DNA from: a virus
Virus record (IMG/VR): IMGVR_UViG_3300013102_000011
Location: 1-51,974 of that record
Direction: 5' to 3' (one strand)
Length of the DNA: 51,974 bases
Part shown: positions 1 to 7,755 of the stretch, piece after piece
Layout: each line of letters starts with the position of its first letter
Position numbering within the stretch: the stretch's first letter is position 1
The notes under the pieces: model-generated
The model's input: the letters and a program-made list of their open reading frames with translations, nothing else
The model's database searches: none
Told to the model about the DNA's origin: nothing
Program-made: the position numbers and the translations under genes

Positions 1-123
1 AGGTCCTCGCCGACGGTGAAGGTCGCCCGCTCACCGTTCACCAGCGCCAGTCGGGAGCACTGCTTTCCGGCTTCCAGGTGCTTTTCCACCTCGTCGCTCA
101 GCAGCTCCTGATCCTTGAGCTTG
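1..123. repeat. Direct terminal repeat, left copy
   Basis: Identical to 51852-51974. It lies inside rdgC, and removing one copy restores a 915-nt open reading frame, so it marks circularity of the map. It may be an assembly overlap or reads from a permuted or concatemeric genome. Confidence 0.95.
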
Positions 124-746
124 ACCACCGCACCGCCCTGCACCGGGTCGGCCAGCGTCGCTTCGAAGCCAAGCGACAGCCCATCCGGAAGCGTCTCGCC
201 TGCGATCCAGCCGGTCAGGATCGAGCGCGGCGCGACTTCGGCGTTCAGAGGCATAGCCGGGAAGCTGCCCAGCACGCCGCGGATCTGCGAGACCACATGC
301 TCGGCCGTCTTGCGTGAGGTGGTGGCGACGGCGATCAGGCCGAGGGCTGGGAAGATCAGTGCGTCGGCGCGGCCGGCTTTGACGAAGGCCTTCGGCAGCA
401 GCTCGTGCAGCAGGTCGTCCTTCATCCGCTTGCGCTCGCGGCCACCGGGCATGCGGCCGTCACGCTCCTCGACTTCCTTGATCTTGGCGTCCAGCGCACG
501 GGCCAGAACCGAGCCCGGCAGGATCTTGGTTTCGGTGCCGACACTCAGCCACAGCGCGTCGAATCCGCTGGTGGTGATGTTGACCAGCAGGCGGTCGTCG
601 CCGAACGGGGAGACGAAGCCGGAGCTGCAGTATTCCAGCGCGCCGACAGGTTTCAGGGTGGCTGCGGGCAGCAGCTCGGCCAGCTCCGAGAAGTCGATGG
701 CGGAGTGGAAGCGAAGGAGCACGAAGTTGTGCGCGTGGATTTTCAT
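1..746 (-). CDS. rdgC: RdgC-like recombination-associated protein, N-terminal and central part
   Basis: The frame opens with ATG at 746 and runs off the left edge without a stop. It continues in frame at 51851 and ends with TGA at 51683, giving 304 aa, close to the roughly 303 aa of Escherichia coli RdgC. The N-terminus (MKIHAHNFVLLRF) and the blocks around residues 45-60 and 95-125 look RdgC-like. In bacteria RdgC forms a DNA-encircling ring and restrains RecA loading. Its place among a phage nuclease, a Sak4-like ATPase and SSB suggests a role in phage recombination or in modulating host RecA; that role is inferred. The track of complete genes misses it because the contig break cuts it. Confidence 0.9.
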   Translation of the reverse strand, partial: MKIHAHNFVLLRFHSAIDFSELAELLPAATLKPVGALEYCSSGFVSPFGDDRLLVNITTSGFDALWLSVGTETKILPGSVLARALDAKIKEVEERDGRMPGGRERKRMKDDLLHELLPKAFVKAGRADALIFPALGLIAVATTSRKTAEHVVSQIRGVLGSFPAMPLNAEVAPRSILTGWIAGETLPDGLSLGFEATLADPVQGGAVVKLKDQELLSDEVEKHLEAGKQCSRLALVNGERATFTVGED

Positions 747-793
747 GTGGTGATGGGCTCAGTCGAGGGTGAAATGGTGTGCAGCGCGATGGA

Positions 794-1048
794 TCAATCA
801 ATCCTGACGGTCGCGCCCTTGAGGAAGCCGGAGCAGACGACGCCGGTGACGCGCTTTCCGTTCTTGTCGGTAGCTTCGAAACCGGTGTGGAAGTTGTCGT
901 CCTCGCTGCAGCCGAAGAGGCGATAGCCGGTGGTTTTTACGTCGGTGAATCCGAGCGCTGTCACTGCGCGTTCGGCCTCGCTGCCCGAGCTGCATGCGGT
1001 GAGAGCGGCAGCCACTGCGAGCGCGGTGATCAGGGTTTTGATCTTCAT
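794..1048 (-). CDS. Small predicted lipoprotein
   Basis: An 84-aa protein with a basic start (MKIK), a hydrophobic segment at residues 5-16 and a lipobox LTAC with Cys19, followed by Ser-Ser-Gly. It is predicted to be exported by Sec, cleaved by signal peptidase II and lipid-anchored. The mature part is about 65 aa with two further Cys (in GCSED and VVCSG) that could pair in the periplasm. It sits between rdgC and a 98-aa helical protein in the recombination operon. Surface-modifying or superinfection-exclusion lipoproteins are common phage accessory genes, but no specific function can be read here. Confidence 0.75.
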   Translation of the reverse strand: MKIKTLITALAVAAALTACSSGSEAERAVTALGFTDVKTTGYRLFGCSEDDNFHTGFEATDKNGKRVTGVVCSGFLKGATVRID

Positions 1049-1057
1049 GGAGTGGTC

Positions 1058-1354
1058 TCAGTCGAGGGAGAAATCCTGCCCGGTGGACAGGTAGTGGATC
1101 GCGCGCTGCACCAGGGCCTGGTATGCGGCCTCCTTCACGTCGCGGGCGATGTGATTGACCGCGTCGGCCACATGCAGCTCCACCGCCGCCAGCGCGGCGC
1201 GGTTGTTGCCGCCGATGATGGTGGCAAGGGCCTTGGTGATCGGGGTGGATGCCTGTTGCAGGACAGGCGCGAGGGCCTGGTCGACCATCTCATCTGCGCG
1301 CTTGCGTAGGGTCTCATCGAGACGCTGCAGCAGCGGGCTTTCGGCGATCTGCAT
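1058..1354 (-). CDS. Hypothetical 98-aa helical protein
   Basis: An Ala/Leu-rich, probably all-helical soluble protein with no signal peptide or known motif. The ATG at 1354 lacks a clear Shine-Dalgarno sequence; several starts in this genome are likewise preceded by CCACC-type sequence. The stop lies 10 nt before the lipoprotein start, so both are probably in one transcript. Function unknown. Confidence 0.65.
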   Translation of the reverse strand: MQIAESPLLQRLDETLRKRADEMVDQALAPVLQQASTPITKALATIIGGNNRAALAAVELHVADAVNHIARDVKEAAYQALVQRAIHYLSTGQDFSLD

Positions 1355-1372
1355 GGTGGGCGCGATAGGAAT

Positions 1373-1388
1373 GCCGGGACGTCCCGGC
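1373..1388. promoter_or_regulatory. 16-bp perfect palindrome GCCGGGACGTCCCGGC
   Basis: Lies just upstream of the 98-aa gene start. It contains CGGGA and TCCCG half-sites, the motif that recurs in other intergenic regions here. Operator or RNA hairpin; role inferred. Confidence 0.4.
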
Positions 1389-1433
1389 GAGGCAATCGTC
1401 GCGCACGATTGCGCATGAATGCAACATGACGCG

Positions 1434-1470
1434 CCCGGGCCATTTATCCTCCGTTCAGGATCGGCCCGGG
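1434..1470 (-). terminator. Hairpin downstream of the HTH gene
   Basis: Outer arms CCCGGGCC (1434-1441) and GGCCCGGG (1463-1470), with an inner ATCCT/AGGAT pair (1446-1450 and 1457-1461). No U-tract follows, so it may be an attenuator or processing site rather than a full terminator. Confidence 0.4.
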
Positions 1471-1482
1471 GCGTCCGGGGTG

Positions 1483-1716
1483 CTACTTGCTGTAGTTGGC
1501 GGTGCTGTCGGTGGTGCGGCGGGCCTCGAAGGCCTCGACCTCATGCAGCGGGTAAACGACGCGGCCACCCAGCTTGGTGAACTTCGGGCCCGTGCCCAGG
1601 CTGCGCCAGTTGGAGAGCGTGCGGACGGAGACGTTCCCTCCCCATCGTTGCCGCAGCTGCTCGGCGGTCAGGTATTTCGGTGTGTTGTCGTTGTCGGCTT
1701 TCAGTGCGGCATTCAT
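1483..1716 (-). CDS. Helix-turn-helix DNA-binding protein, excisionase/AlpA-like
   Basis: A 77-aa protein whose centre (YLTAEQLRQRWGG, then SVRTLSNWRSLG, then GRVVYPLHEVEAFE) has the order of MerR/AlpA/Xis-like winged helix-turn-helix domains: 'tool-up' helix, recognition helix, then a strand leading to VxYxxxEVxxF. These proteins act as small transcription factors or recombination directionality factors. No integrase partner is intact in the window, so transcriptional control is the likelier role. The gene lies 8 nt downstream of the Sak4-like ATPase and is probably cotranscribed. The N-terminal ALKADNDN tail resembles the NDN runs seen in other proteins of this phage. Confidence 0.75.
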   Translation of the reverse strand: MNAALKADNDNTPKYLTAEQLRQRWGGNVSVRTLSNWRSLGTGPKFTKLGGRVVYPLHEVEAFEARRTTDSTANYSK

Positions 1717-1724
1717 AGCGGACC

Positions 1725-2801
1725 TCAGAACAGATGATCGTTGGACTGGGCGACGGGCTCGGTTTCTCCACGGCCCGCGGATTCTTCGGGCGGCGTGTTG
1801 TCGTTGGCGGCCGTTTGCGCCTGGCTGGCGGCACCGGCGAGCGCGGCATTGATGTCGGCGGCGCCTCCGTCGTCCCTTGCCTCGCGGGCCTGCTTTTCGT
1901 ACTCGGCCGCCGATGCGATCAGGGTCGCCTTGAAGGGCTCGCCCAGGGCGGTGCGGATACCATCCGGAACCTTGCCCCAGCTCTCCTCGACGTAGGCCCT
2001 GCCCTTTTCGGTGATGCTCAGGAGTCGGTTGCGGTACTTCTCGACGTTCGGGTCGAGCTGCTGTGCGCCGTCCACCCAGCGGCGGATGGCCTGGCCGTCG
2101 TCGGCGGTGATGTGACCCTGGCCGCGGCCCAGGATCTCCTGCAGGTCACCCGGGCACTTCACCACGTCCTGGCGCCTGCCCTCGTCGTGCAGCATCAGCG
2201 ATGCGGTCGCCTCGAACAGCACGTTCTTCTCGGTGATCGCCTGCAGGCCCATATCCACGTACACGGTCTTTTCGCGGCCATCGACCATCTGCTTTTCCGG
2301 CTTCGCCTTTTCTCGGGCGCGCAGGCACAGGATCACGTGCATGTCGCAGGTCAGCAGCGCGTTCATGAAGCGCTTGTGCTCGGCCTTGGCCTTGTTCCAG
2401 TTCGGCAGGCGTGGATTGCCTGCCTCGGCGATGCTGACGCAGCCACCGATGCCCTCCCACTCGTGGCTGCCACTGTCGATCACCAGGACCTCGACGCCAG
2501 CCTTCTGGTAGGCGTGGATGGCTTCGATGTAGCGGTCGGGCGAGAACGGCGCGTTGAAGTCGAGGATCTTGAACGGGGTGTCGCTGCGGTCGGGGCGTGA
2601 CGGGCTCCGGAATACGTCAGCGTACAGCGAGCCTCGGCGGTTCTCGGTGTCGATGAATCCGACCTTCGACAGGTCGCGGTTGGCCAGGCCGTAGGCCAGC
2701 TCCAGTGCCGTGCGGGTTTTGCCGCTGCCGGACACGCCGGCGAGCATGATTACAAGACGGGCGCCCTCGCGCTGCGCCTCGCGGATCTCAAATGCGGACA
2801 T
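1725..2801 (-). CDS. Sak4-like RecA-fold ATPase, recombination
   Basis: A 358-aa single-domain P-loop ATPase. Walker A is GVSGSGKT (residues 22-29), a FIDTE block follows at 49-53, and the Walker B strand LVIDS has Asp109. This order fits the phage AAA_24/Sak4 family of single-strand annealing or RecA-like ATPases. The region after residue 280 is low-complexity (Ala/Gln/Asn/Asp) and ends in an acidic/hydrophobic DHLF. It directly follows the ExoVIII-like nuclease and shares an operon with SSB, the usual partners of Sak4 proteins in DNA pairing. Family assignment is strong; biochemical activity is inferred. Confidence 0.85.
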   Translation of the reverse strand: MSAFEIREAQREGARLVIMLAGVSGSGKTRTALELAYGLANRDLSKVGFIDTENRRGSLYADVFRSPSRPDRSDTPFKILDFNAPFSPDRYIEAIHAYQKAGVEVLVIDSGSHEWEGIGGCVSIAEAGNPRLPNWNKAKAEHKRFMNALLTCDMHVILCLRAREKAKPEKQMVDGREKTVYVDMGLQAITEKNVLFEATASLMLHDEGRRQDVVKCPGDLQEILGRGQGHITADDGQAIRRWVDGAQQLDPNVEKYRNRLLSITEKGRAYVEESWGKVPDGIRTALGEPFKATLIASAAEYEKQAREARDDGGAADINAALAGAASQAQTAANDNTPPEESAGRGETEPVAQSNDHLF

Positions 2802-2825
2802 GATGTCTCCTGGTGGTGGTGGAAG

Positions 2826-3791
2826 TTAAGCGGCGTCCCGACGGCGCGCCCATTCCGGGCGAGCGATCGTCTCGATGCCTGGCCACTGCCCAGTGCGCTT
2901 GCACTCGGCGTAGCGGTCCAGGTCAGCTCGGAAGTCGTTGCGACCGGCGAGCTTGTCCTCGTTGGTGATCGTGAAGCAACGGACCGGGTAGCGTCCGGCG
3001 TTGCGCTGGGTGCTGACCGCCAGGAACACGAACGCATCAGGCGGCGCGCCGAAGTGCTGGGTGTAGCCCTCGGTGTAGAACGCGTCCTGCACGTGGTAGC
3101 GGTAGTCATCGATCGATGCCGAGAAACGCTCGATATCGCCGGTGGTCTTGACGTCCAGCAGTATGCGCATGCCGTTCGGCAGGCGCACCAGCTTGTCGGG
3201 ACGGCAGCGGCACAGCTCGCCGGTCTTGGGGTCGATCCAGTAGATGCTGGGTTCCACGTCGCCGTCGGCCTCCAGCAGCATGCGCGCGAAGGGATGCGCC
3301 ATGGCGCTGGCACGCATCAGATGCACCTTGCGGAATTCGGCGGCGGTGAGAACGTGGCGGCCGCCGAGGTCCTGCCCCCACTGGCTGAGCATGCGGTCCA
3401 GCACCGGCGCGTCGGGCTCGATGTCCAGCAGCTTTTCGATCAGCACCGGTTTGGTGTCCTTGGCGCCGTAGCCGATCCCCTCACCGTCCATGTAGGCCTT
3501 GATCTGGTCCACGCTCACCAAAGCGTGAGGTGGCGCCACGAACTCGCCGGTGTATTCCTGTTCGAAGCGTTGCGGCTCCAGAGATACCGCATGGAACGCA
3601 TCGCCCAGGTCGACCGCTGCACGCGCTTCCTCATCACGCGGTGCACGGCGCGACCACTCGAGCAGGGCCGGCGCGAGGTGCAGCAGGTCGAGCTGCGACT
3701 TCGAAATGCCGGGACCGGAATGGTAGTCCGCGTTTGGCACGCCAAGGTAATACCCTGGCGCGGAAGGTACTGCTGAAGTATTCGTTTCCAC
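2826..3791 (-). CDS. ExoVIII-like PD-(D/E)XK exonuclease
   Basis: A 321-aa RecE/ExoVIII-like protein. The opening YYLGVPNADYHSGPGISKS is a typical family start. Further along are GDAFH at residues 63-67, a likely metal Glu at 180, RPD at 197-199, the catalytic DVK at 213-215, and a Gln/Tyr helix near 235-240. The fold degrades one DNA strand to expose a 3' tail for annealing. The start is GTG at 3791, because no ATG lies near and the family motif begins at once. It is the first gene of the leftward recombination operon, 24 nt before the Sak4-like ATPase. Confidence 0.88.
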   Translation of the reverse strand: METNTSAVPSAPGYYLGVPNADYHSGPGISKSQLDLLHLAPALLEWSRRAPRDEEARAAVDLGDAFHAVSLEPQRFEQEYTGEFVAPPHALVSVDQIKAYMDGEGIGYGAKDTKPVLIEKLLDIEPDAPVLDRMLSQWGQDLGGRHVLTAAEFRKVHLMRASAMAHPFARMLLEADGDVEPSIYWIDPKTGELCRCRPDKLVRLPNGMRILLDVKTTGDIERFSASIDDYRYHVQDAFYTEGYTQHFGAPPDAFVFLAVSTQRNAGRYPVRCFTITNEDKLAGRNDFRADLDRYAECKRTGQWPGIETIARPEWARRRDAA

Positions 3792-4040
3792 AAAAGCCCC
3801 CGCTATACACGTATTGCCCCGGCACTTCCGAGGTTTGGCAATTGTCGCCCGGGTTACCCCTGCGTATCAACTGCCATTCCCGAGGCAATGCGGGTCGTTT
3901 TGCGCTTTCGCGTGCGCTTCCGTGATAATCTAAGACTATGGCACACCTTGCCCGTGGGGCAAGCGAGCTAACCTATGTTGGTCATTGCTATCGTTGTATT
4001 GCAAAAAAAGTGGCACTCTTGCGCATTTAGGGAGGGAGGA
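3792..4040. promoter_or_regulatory. Divergent regulatory region of recombination operon and regulator/helicase
   Basis: A 249-bp AT-richer gap between the ExoVIII-like gene (minus) and the 110-aa regulator (plus). It holds the 13-mer ATTCCCGAGGCAA at 3876-3888, repeated exactly at 12448-12460, and a hairpin CTTGCCC-GTG-GGGCAAG at 3947-3963. It also has an A7 run near 4004-4010. Candidate -10 hexamers exist on both strands but none has a convincing -35, so start sites are not assigned. Confidence 0.55.
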
Positions 4041-4373
4041 ATGCCAAACCGTAAGGATTCAGCTCGCAGGGTCTATGCCCTCGCCGCTCGCCTGGGCGTC
4101 GGGATCGGCGAGGCCTGCGATCGCGCCGGCATCGCCCGCTCGACGCCGCCGAGGTGGAAGAGCGGCACCAAGCCGCGCCCGCAGCAGCTTGCCATTCTCC
4201 GTCAGTCCATCGTGGAGATTGCGATGCGACGAGGTGTGCTGGATGGACCCGTTGATCCCTCTAGCATCGACGGCCCGGTTGACCGTACCGCCGCCCTGGT
4301 GGCGTTGAGCGCCGCGCGGGATGTCGTGTTCCGCCTCGAGGTTGCCCTCGGTCTGCGGGATGACGTCGCGTGA
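4041..4373 (+). CDS. Small putative HTH regulator
   Basis: A 110-aa protein. The ATG at 4041 is chosen over the upstream ATG at 3975 because GGAGG sits 5 nt before it and the N-terminal extension is not protein-like. Residues 8-32 (ALAARLGV, then EACDRAGIARSTPPRWKSG) read as a helix-turn-helix with the recognition helix at STPPRW. The C-terminal half is helical. It is coupled to the helicase by a GTGA overlap. It may control the divergent region in which it lies. Family unnamed; the HTH call is moderate. Confidence 0.65.
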   Translation: MPNRKDSARRVYALAARLGVGIGEACDRAGIARSTPPRWKSGTKPRPQQLAILRQSIVEIAMRRGVLDGPVDPSSIDGPVDRTAALVALSAARDVVFRLEVALGLRDDVA

Positions 4374-6118
4374 AGCTGTCGCTACGGCCCTACCAGCACC
4401 GCGGTCTGGACGAGATTCGGTTCGAGTACAAGAGCAAGCGGCGGCGGCCCCTATACGTGCTGCCGACCGGCGGTGGCAAGACGGTTTGTTATGCGGCGAT
4501 CGCCGAGGGTGCGGCAGCGCGCGGTAAGCGCGTGCTCATCCTCGAGCACCGAAAGGAGCTGATCCGGCAGGCATCCACGGCGATCGCCCGGCTCGGCCTG
4601 CGCCACCAGGTGGTGTGCCCGCCGGAGAAGCTGGCCGGCATCCGCAAGGCCCACATCAATGCCGTGGGCATGCCGATGCTGGATCCGCGCGGCCACGTCG
4701 CGGTGGCCAGCGTGCAGACCCTCGCCGTCCGCATGGACTGGCTCGAGGAATTCGACCCCGACATCATCATCATCGACGAGGCGCACCACGCCGTCGCCGG
4801 AACCTGGGCGCGCATCATAGCCGCCTGCCCGCGCGCGCTGCTGCTGGGCGTCACCGCGACGCCGGTGCGCACCAACGGCCAGGGCCTGGGCGATGTGTTC
4901 GACTGCATGGTGCTGGGCCCGACGATGAAGGAGCTGATCGCCGACGGCTACCTGCTGCCGCCGCGCGTGGTCGCGCCGCCGTTGAAGGTCGATCTGTCCA
5001 AGGTGCGGAAGCGCGGCGGCGACCTGGACGCCGACCAGCAGGCCGAGCTGATGATGGCCGACCGGGAGATCACCGGCGACGCGATCGAGCACTACAACCG
5101 CCTGGCGCCCGGCCGGCCGGCGATCGTGTTCTGTGCCAACCTCAAGCACGCCGAGTCGGTGGCGGCCGACTTCCGCGCCGCCGGCTGGCGGTTCCAGGTC
5201 ATCCACGGCGGCATGCTGGACACCGAGCGCGACGGGCTGATCGAGCAGCTGGCCGATGGCCGGCTCCACGGTCTCGTCAACAAGGACCTGATCAGCGAGG
5301 GCACCGATATCCCGGTCGCCGAGGTCTGCATCCTGCTCCGGCTCACCGAGTCGGAATCGTGGTACCTGCAGGCCACCGGCCGGGTGCTACGCCCTGTGTA
5401 CGCCGCCGGCTACGACCTGTCCGACCTGGACGGCCGCATGGCCGCGCTCGAGGCGTCGGGCAAGCCCTACGGCCTGGTCATCGACCACGTCGGAAACTCC
5501 GGCCGGATCATAGATGGCGAGTTCGTGCCGCGGCACGGCCTGCCGCACGACGACCGCGACTGGACCCTCGAGGGTCGGAAGAAGCGGAAGCGGAAAGGCC
5601 AGCAGGAGGAGGCCATCGAGGCCGCCACGCAGTGTCCGAGCTGCTATGCCGTGCACGATCCGGCGCCGGCGTGCCCGGCCTGCGGCCACACCTACAAGGT
5701 GCGGGCGATCGCGCCGCCTAAGCAGGTCGACGGCACGCTGGTCGACGTCGAAAGTGAGGGCGTGATCCGGCGCCAGCAGCGCCAGGCCCAGGGCGCCGCG
5801 CGCACGATCGACCAGCTCGTGGCCCAGGGCATGACCGAGGGCCGGGCCCGGCACATCCTCGAGGCGCGGGCGGAGAAGGAGCGCATGCAGCGGCAGCTCC
5901 GCGACCTGGCCGAGCGCTGGTACGGCGAGGCTGGGCATGCCGACGTTCCGCTGCAGCGCGCGCTGCACCAGGCGTTCGGGTTCGGGCTGGGCGATATCGC
6001 CGGGATGAAGCCGAAAGCGCTGCGCGAGGCCGTGGAGCGCGTCACCGAGGAGGTCCTGCGCCTGCAGCTCGGTGCGCCGGCCAACGACAACGGTTTCGTG
6101 ATCCGCAGCTCGGCCTGA
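4370..6118 (+). CDS. DEAH-box superfamily 2 helicase
   Basis: A 582-aa SF2 helicase. It has a Q-tip-like RPYQHRGLDEI, Walker A PTGGGKT at 32-38, DEAH at 136-139, TATPVR as motif III, and a C-terminal RecA domain with an ATGRVLRP motif VI. A zinc-ribbon-like CPSC...CPAC pair lies near residues 424-440, followed by a helical tail. It starts at GTG 4370, overlapping the previous stop (GTGA). Phage helicases of this type unwind DNA or remodel replication or recombination intermediates. It faces the recombination operon divergently, with no downstream partner on its strand. Confidence 0.92.
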   Translation: MKLSLRPYQHRGLDEIRFEYKSKRRRPLYVLPTGGGKTVCYAAIAEGAAARGKRVLILEHRKELIRQASTAIARLGLRHQVVCPPEKLAGIRKAHINAVGMPMLDPRGHVAVASVQTLAVRMDWLEEFDPDIIIIDEAHHAVAGTWARIIAACPRALLLGVTATPVRTNGQGLGDVFDCMVLGPTMKELIADGYLLPPRVVAPPLKVDLSKVRKRGGDLDADQQAELMMADREITGDAIEHYNRLAPGRPAIVFCANLKHAESVAADFRAAGWRFQVIHGGMLDTERDGLIEQLADGRLHGLVNKDLISEGTDIPVAEVCILLRLTESESWYLQATGRVLRPVYAAGYDLSDLDGRMAALEASGKPYGLVIDHVGNSGRIIDGEFVPRHGLPHDDRDWTLEGRKKRKRKGQQEEAIEAATQCPSCYAVHDPAPACPACGHTYKVRAIAPPKQVDGTLVDVESEGVIRRQQRQAQGAARTIDQLVAQGMTEGRARHILEARAEKERMQRQLRDLAERWYGEAGHADVPLQRALHQAFGFGLGDIAGMKPKALREAVERVTEEVLRLQLGAPANDNGFVIRSSA

Positions 6119-6127
6119 AAAGGCGAA

Positions 6128-6147
6128 GGCCCCGGTAGTCCGGGGCC
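6128..6147 (+). terminator. Hairpin after the DEAH helicase
   Basis: GGCCCCGG-TAGT-CCGGGGCC, 10 nt after the helicase stop, with a weak CTCT tail. Likely terminator between convergent units. The rest of 6148-6470 shows no convincing gene; it holds a TCCCCGG/TTCCCGGG cluster near 6249-6264. Confidence 0.65.
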
Positions 6148-6470
6148 CTCTGCGGCGCGTCTCTCGACGATGGCCACCTGGCGATGAGGTGCGCTGACGG
6201 CGCTCGCCAGGTGTTGCGTGCCGGTTGGGATAGCCGGCTGAGATGGCCTCCCCGGTTTCCCGGGATCTACCCTGCCCATGGAGTTTTCGCCATCTCGCTT
6301 TCGACTGCTGCATCGGGAGCCCGGCATTTCAGACGGGGCCGGTGTCGTGCCGGCTCGATTTTCCCTTTTGATGCTGCCGGCTGACGGTCTGCGTCACCAT
6401 CGTCCCGGCGAGTGCGGCCGAGGAAGGACGGCAGGGCTCGCATCCTGCCAACTGCACTCTTGGGCCAATC

Positions 6471-6689
6471 CTACCGCTTGACCTTCACCGCCTGCAACAG
6501 AAGGCCGCTGATCACCGCCGTCGCGCTGCCGCCTCCGGCCTCCTGCAGCTGGGCCAGGGCGTTGGCGGCGTCGGCCGGTAGCAGCAGCTCCAGGCGGCGG
6601 CCGCCTTCGCCAACCACACGGGTCCGGTGCTCCCGCGCGTTCTTGCGGCGTGCCAGCGTGGATCGGCTGGGCTGGGTGTTCTCGCTCAT
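6471..6689 (-). CDS. Hypothetical 72-aa basic protein, RHH-like composition
   Basis: The ATG at 6689 is preferred: GAGGAA precedes it and it overlaps the upstream stop by 1 nt. The protein has a basic start (STLARRKNAREHR), then RRLELLLPADAANALAQLQEAGGGSATAVISGLLLQA. A strand followed by two helices is the layout of small ribbon-helix-helix DNA-binding proteins. This is the last gene of the 8.4-6.5 kb accessory operon. RHH-type regulator is a suggestion only. Confidence 0.6.
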   Translation of the reverse strand: MSENTQPSRSTLARRKNAREHRTRVVGEGGRRLELLLPADAANALAQLQEAGGGSATAVISGLLLQAVKVKR

Positions 6690-7075
6690 CAACGTTCCTC
6701 GATTACGCAGTCTTTCAGGGTGATGCCAGTCCAGCCCGGCACCGCGGATCCGCACCGCACCGTCACGGCAGCGCCCGGGCGCAGGGTGGCGGCCACGGCG
6801 GACTGGCTTGGTTCCAGGCGGGCGTCGGCGGTGGCTGCGGGCTGCAGCCGGTCGGACAGCTGGAGCAGGTGATACTGACCCATATCGACCTTTCCGACCA
6901 GCCGCGCGCTCACGACGACCTCGGCGCCGAGCAGTTCGGCGCTGGTTCCGGCGAGGTTGTCACGGAAGCCGGCGGCCAGGTAGCCGAGGCCGGTGTGCAC
7001 CGGTGCCTTGACGTTGCCCGCCTGCGCGCTCGTAGCGGCCGCGGCGATGACCAGGGTTGCGATCAGCTTTTTCAT
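6689..7075 (-). CDS. Exported OB-fold protein, tRNA_anti-like
   Basis: A 128-aa protein with a Sec signal peptide (MKKLIATLVIAAAATSAQA, cleavage after AQA at about residue 19). The mature part has the pattern of periplasmic OB-fold proteins of the tRNA_anti-like family: a strand with VVVSARLVGKVD, then a spaced Cys (VRCG), then a C-terminal LKDCVIE with a second Cys that may pair with it. Predicted periplasmic in the infected cell. It overlaps the next gene by 1 nt. Role unknown, possibly envelope modification. Confidence 0.65.
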   Translation of the reverse strand: MKKLIATLVIAAAATSAQAGNVKAPVHTGLGYLAAGFRDNLAGTSAELLGAEVVVSARLVGKVDMGQYHLLQLSDRLQPAATADARLEPSQSAVAATLRPGAAVTVRCGSAVPGWTGITLKDCVIEER

Positions 7076-7085
7076 CTCGTGTCTC

Positions 7086-7367
7086 CTATGCCCATGAACC
7101 AGACTCCCATCGCTCCCGCAGCATCGCCTCGGTCAGCGTAGGATTATGTTCACAGTAGCCGGATCCACGCCGGTGAGGGAAGCTGTAACCGTAGCATTTG
7201 CACGGTCGAACCTTCCCGCCGCGCTCCACGCGCGTGCGGTAGGCGTCTACGGTGTAGCGCCGGCTCCGGCAGCCATAGGTTCGGCACCTCGGCGGCCGGA
7301 TGTACTCATCGGGGTGGCGGCTCAGCGTCCGCCTTGCCCGGCAGCGGCAGCAGCGGACGAAGGCCAT
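7086..7367 (-). CDS. Cys-rich zinc-binding-like hypothetical protein
   Basis: A 93-aa basic protein with nine Cys. CCRC and CRTYGC fall in the first 35 residues, and CKC with a later Cys follow the arginine-rich middle. The spacing suggests one or two zinc knuckles. The ATG at 7367 overlaps the upstream stop by 1 nt. Part of a run of tiny accessory genes; function unknown. Confidence 0.65.
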   Translation of the reverse strand: MAFVRCCRCRARRTLSRHPDEYIRPPRCRTYGCRSRRYTVDAYRTRVERGGKVRPCKCYGYSFPHRRGSGYCEHNPTLTEAMLRERWESGSWA

Positions 7368-7558
7368 CAGCGTGCCACCGGCCAGGTGCGGCGCAGGTCC
7401 ATGGCGAGCTGGTGCAGGTCGACCAGCTCGGGCGGGTTGGCCCGGTTACCGGCCGTGGTCATGGCCGACTGCCACAGGGTGCGCATGCGGGTCTGCATGG
7501 CGGTCCGTCCGCAGCCGTCGTTGCGGACCTGGGCGCCGTTGAGGGTTGGGTAGTTCAT
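7367..7558 (-). CDS. Hypothetical 63-aa protein
   Basis: The start MNYPTLNG at 7558 is preferred because it overlaps the upstream stop by a few nt. It has a short N-terminal stretch, then an amphipathic helix (PELVDLHQLAMDLRRTW). No motif recognised. It lies between two zinc-ribbon-like small genes in the same operon. Confidence 0.6.
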   Translation of the reverse strand: MNYPTLNGAQVRNDGCGRTAMQTRMRTLWQSAMTTAGNRANPPELVDLHQLAMDLRRTWPVAR

Positions 7559-7755
7559 GCGGCACCGCCTTGGCGCCATTGCGCCTTGTATTCAGCGATG
7601 AAGTCAGCCGGGAACTGAGACCGCCACCCGCAGGAACAGGCGAACTGCTCGCCATCCCATCGCGTGCGCGGCATCCCTGCAGGGCAGCGCTCGGCTCCGC
7701 AGTACGGCGTGTAGCCTTCGCGGGTCAGAAGGTTGTGACGGACGATGCTGATCAT
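7555..7755 (-). CDS. Small zinc-ribbon-like protein
   Basis: A 66-aa protein starting at ATG 7755, four nt inside the previous gene. It contains YCGAERCPAG and, 20 residues on, FACSCGW, two CxC/CxxxxC knuckles fitting a zinc ribbon, then a helical tail. It may bind nucleic acid or a host protein. Accessory operon member; function not known. Confidence 0.6.
   Translation of the reverse strand: MISIVRHNLLTREGYTPYCGAERCPAGMPRTRWDGEQFACSCGWRSQFPADFIAEYKAQWRQGGAA

Noticed and set aside
1135-1443. 102-codon minus frame with a perfect GGAGG before ATG at 1443
   Set aside because: Arg/Pro/Ser-rich shadow of the 98-aa gene; the Shine-Dalgarno lies inside the hairpin 1434-1470, so it may be chance, though the leader deserves a note.
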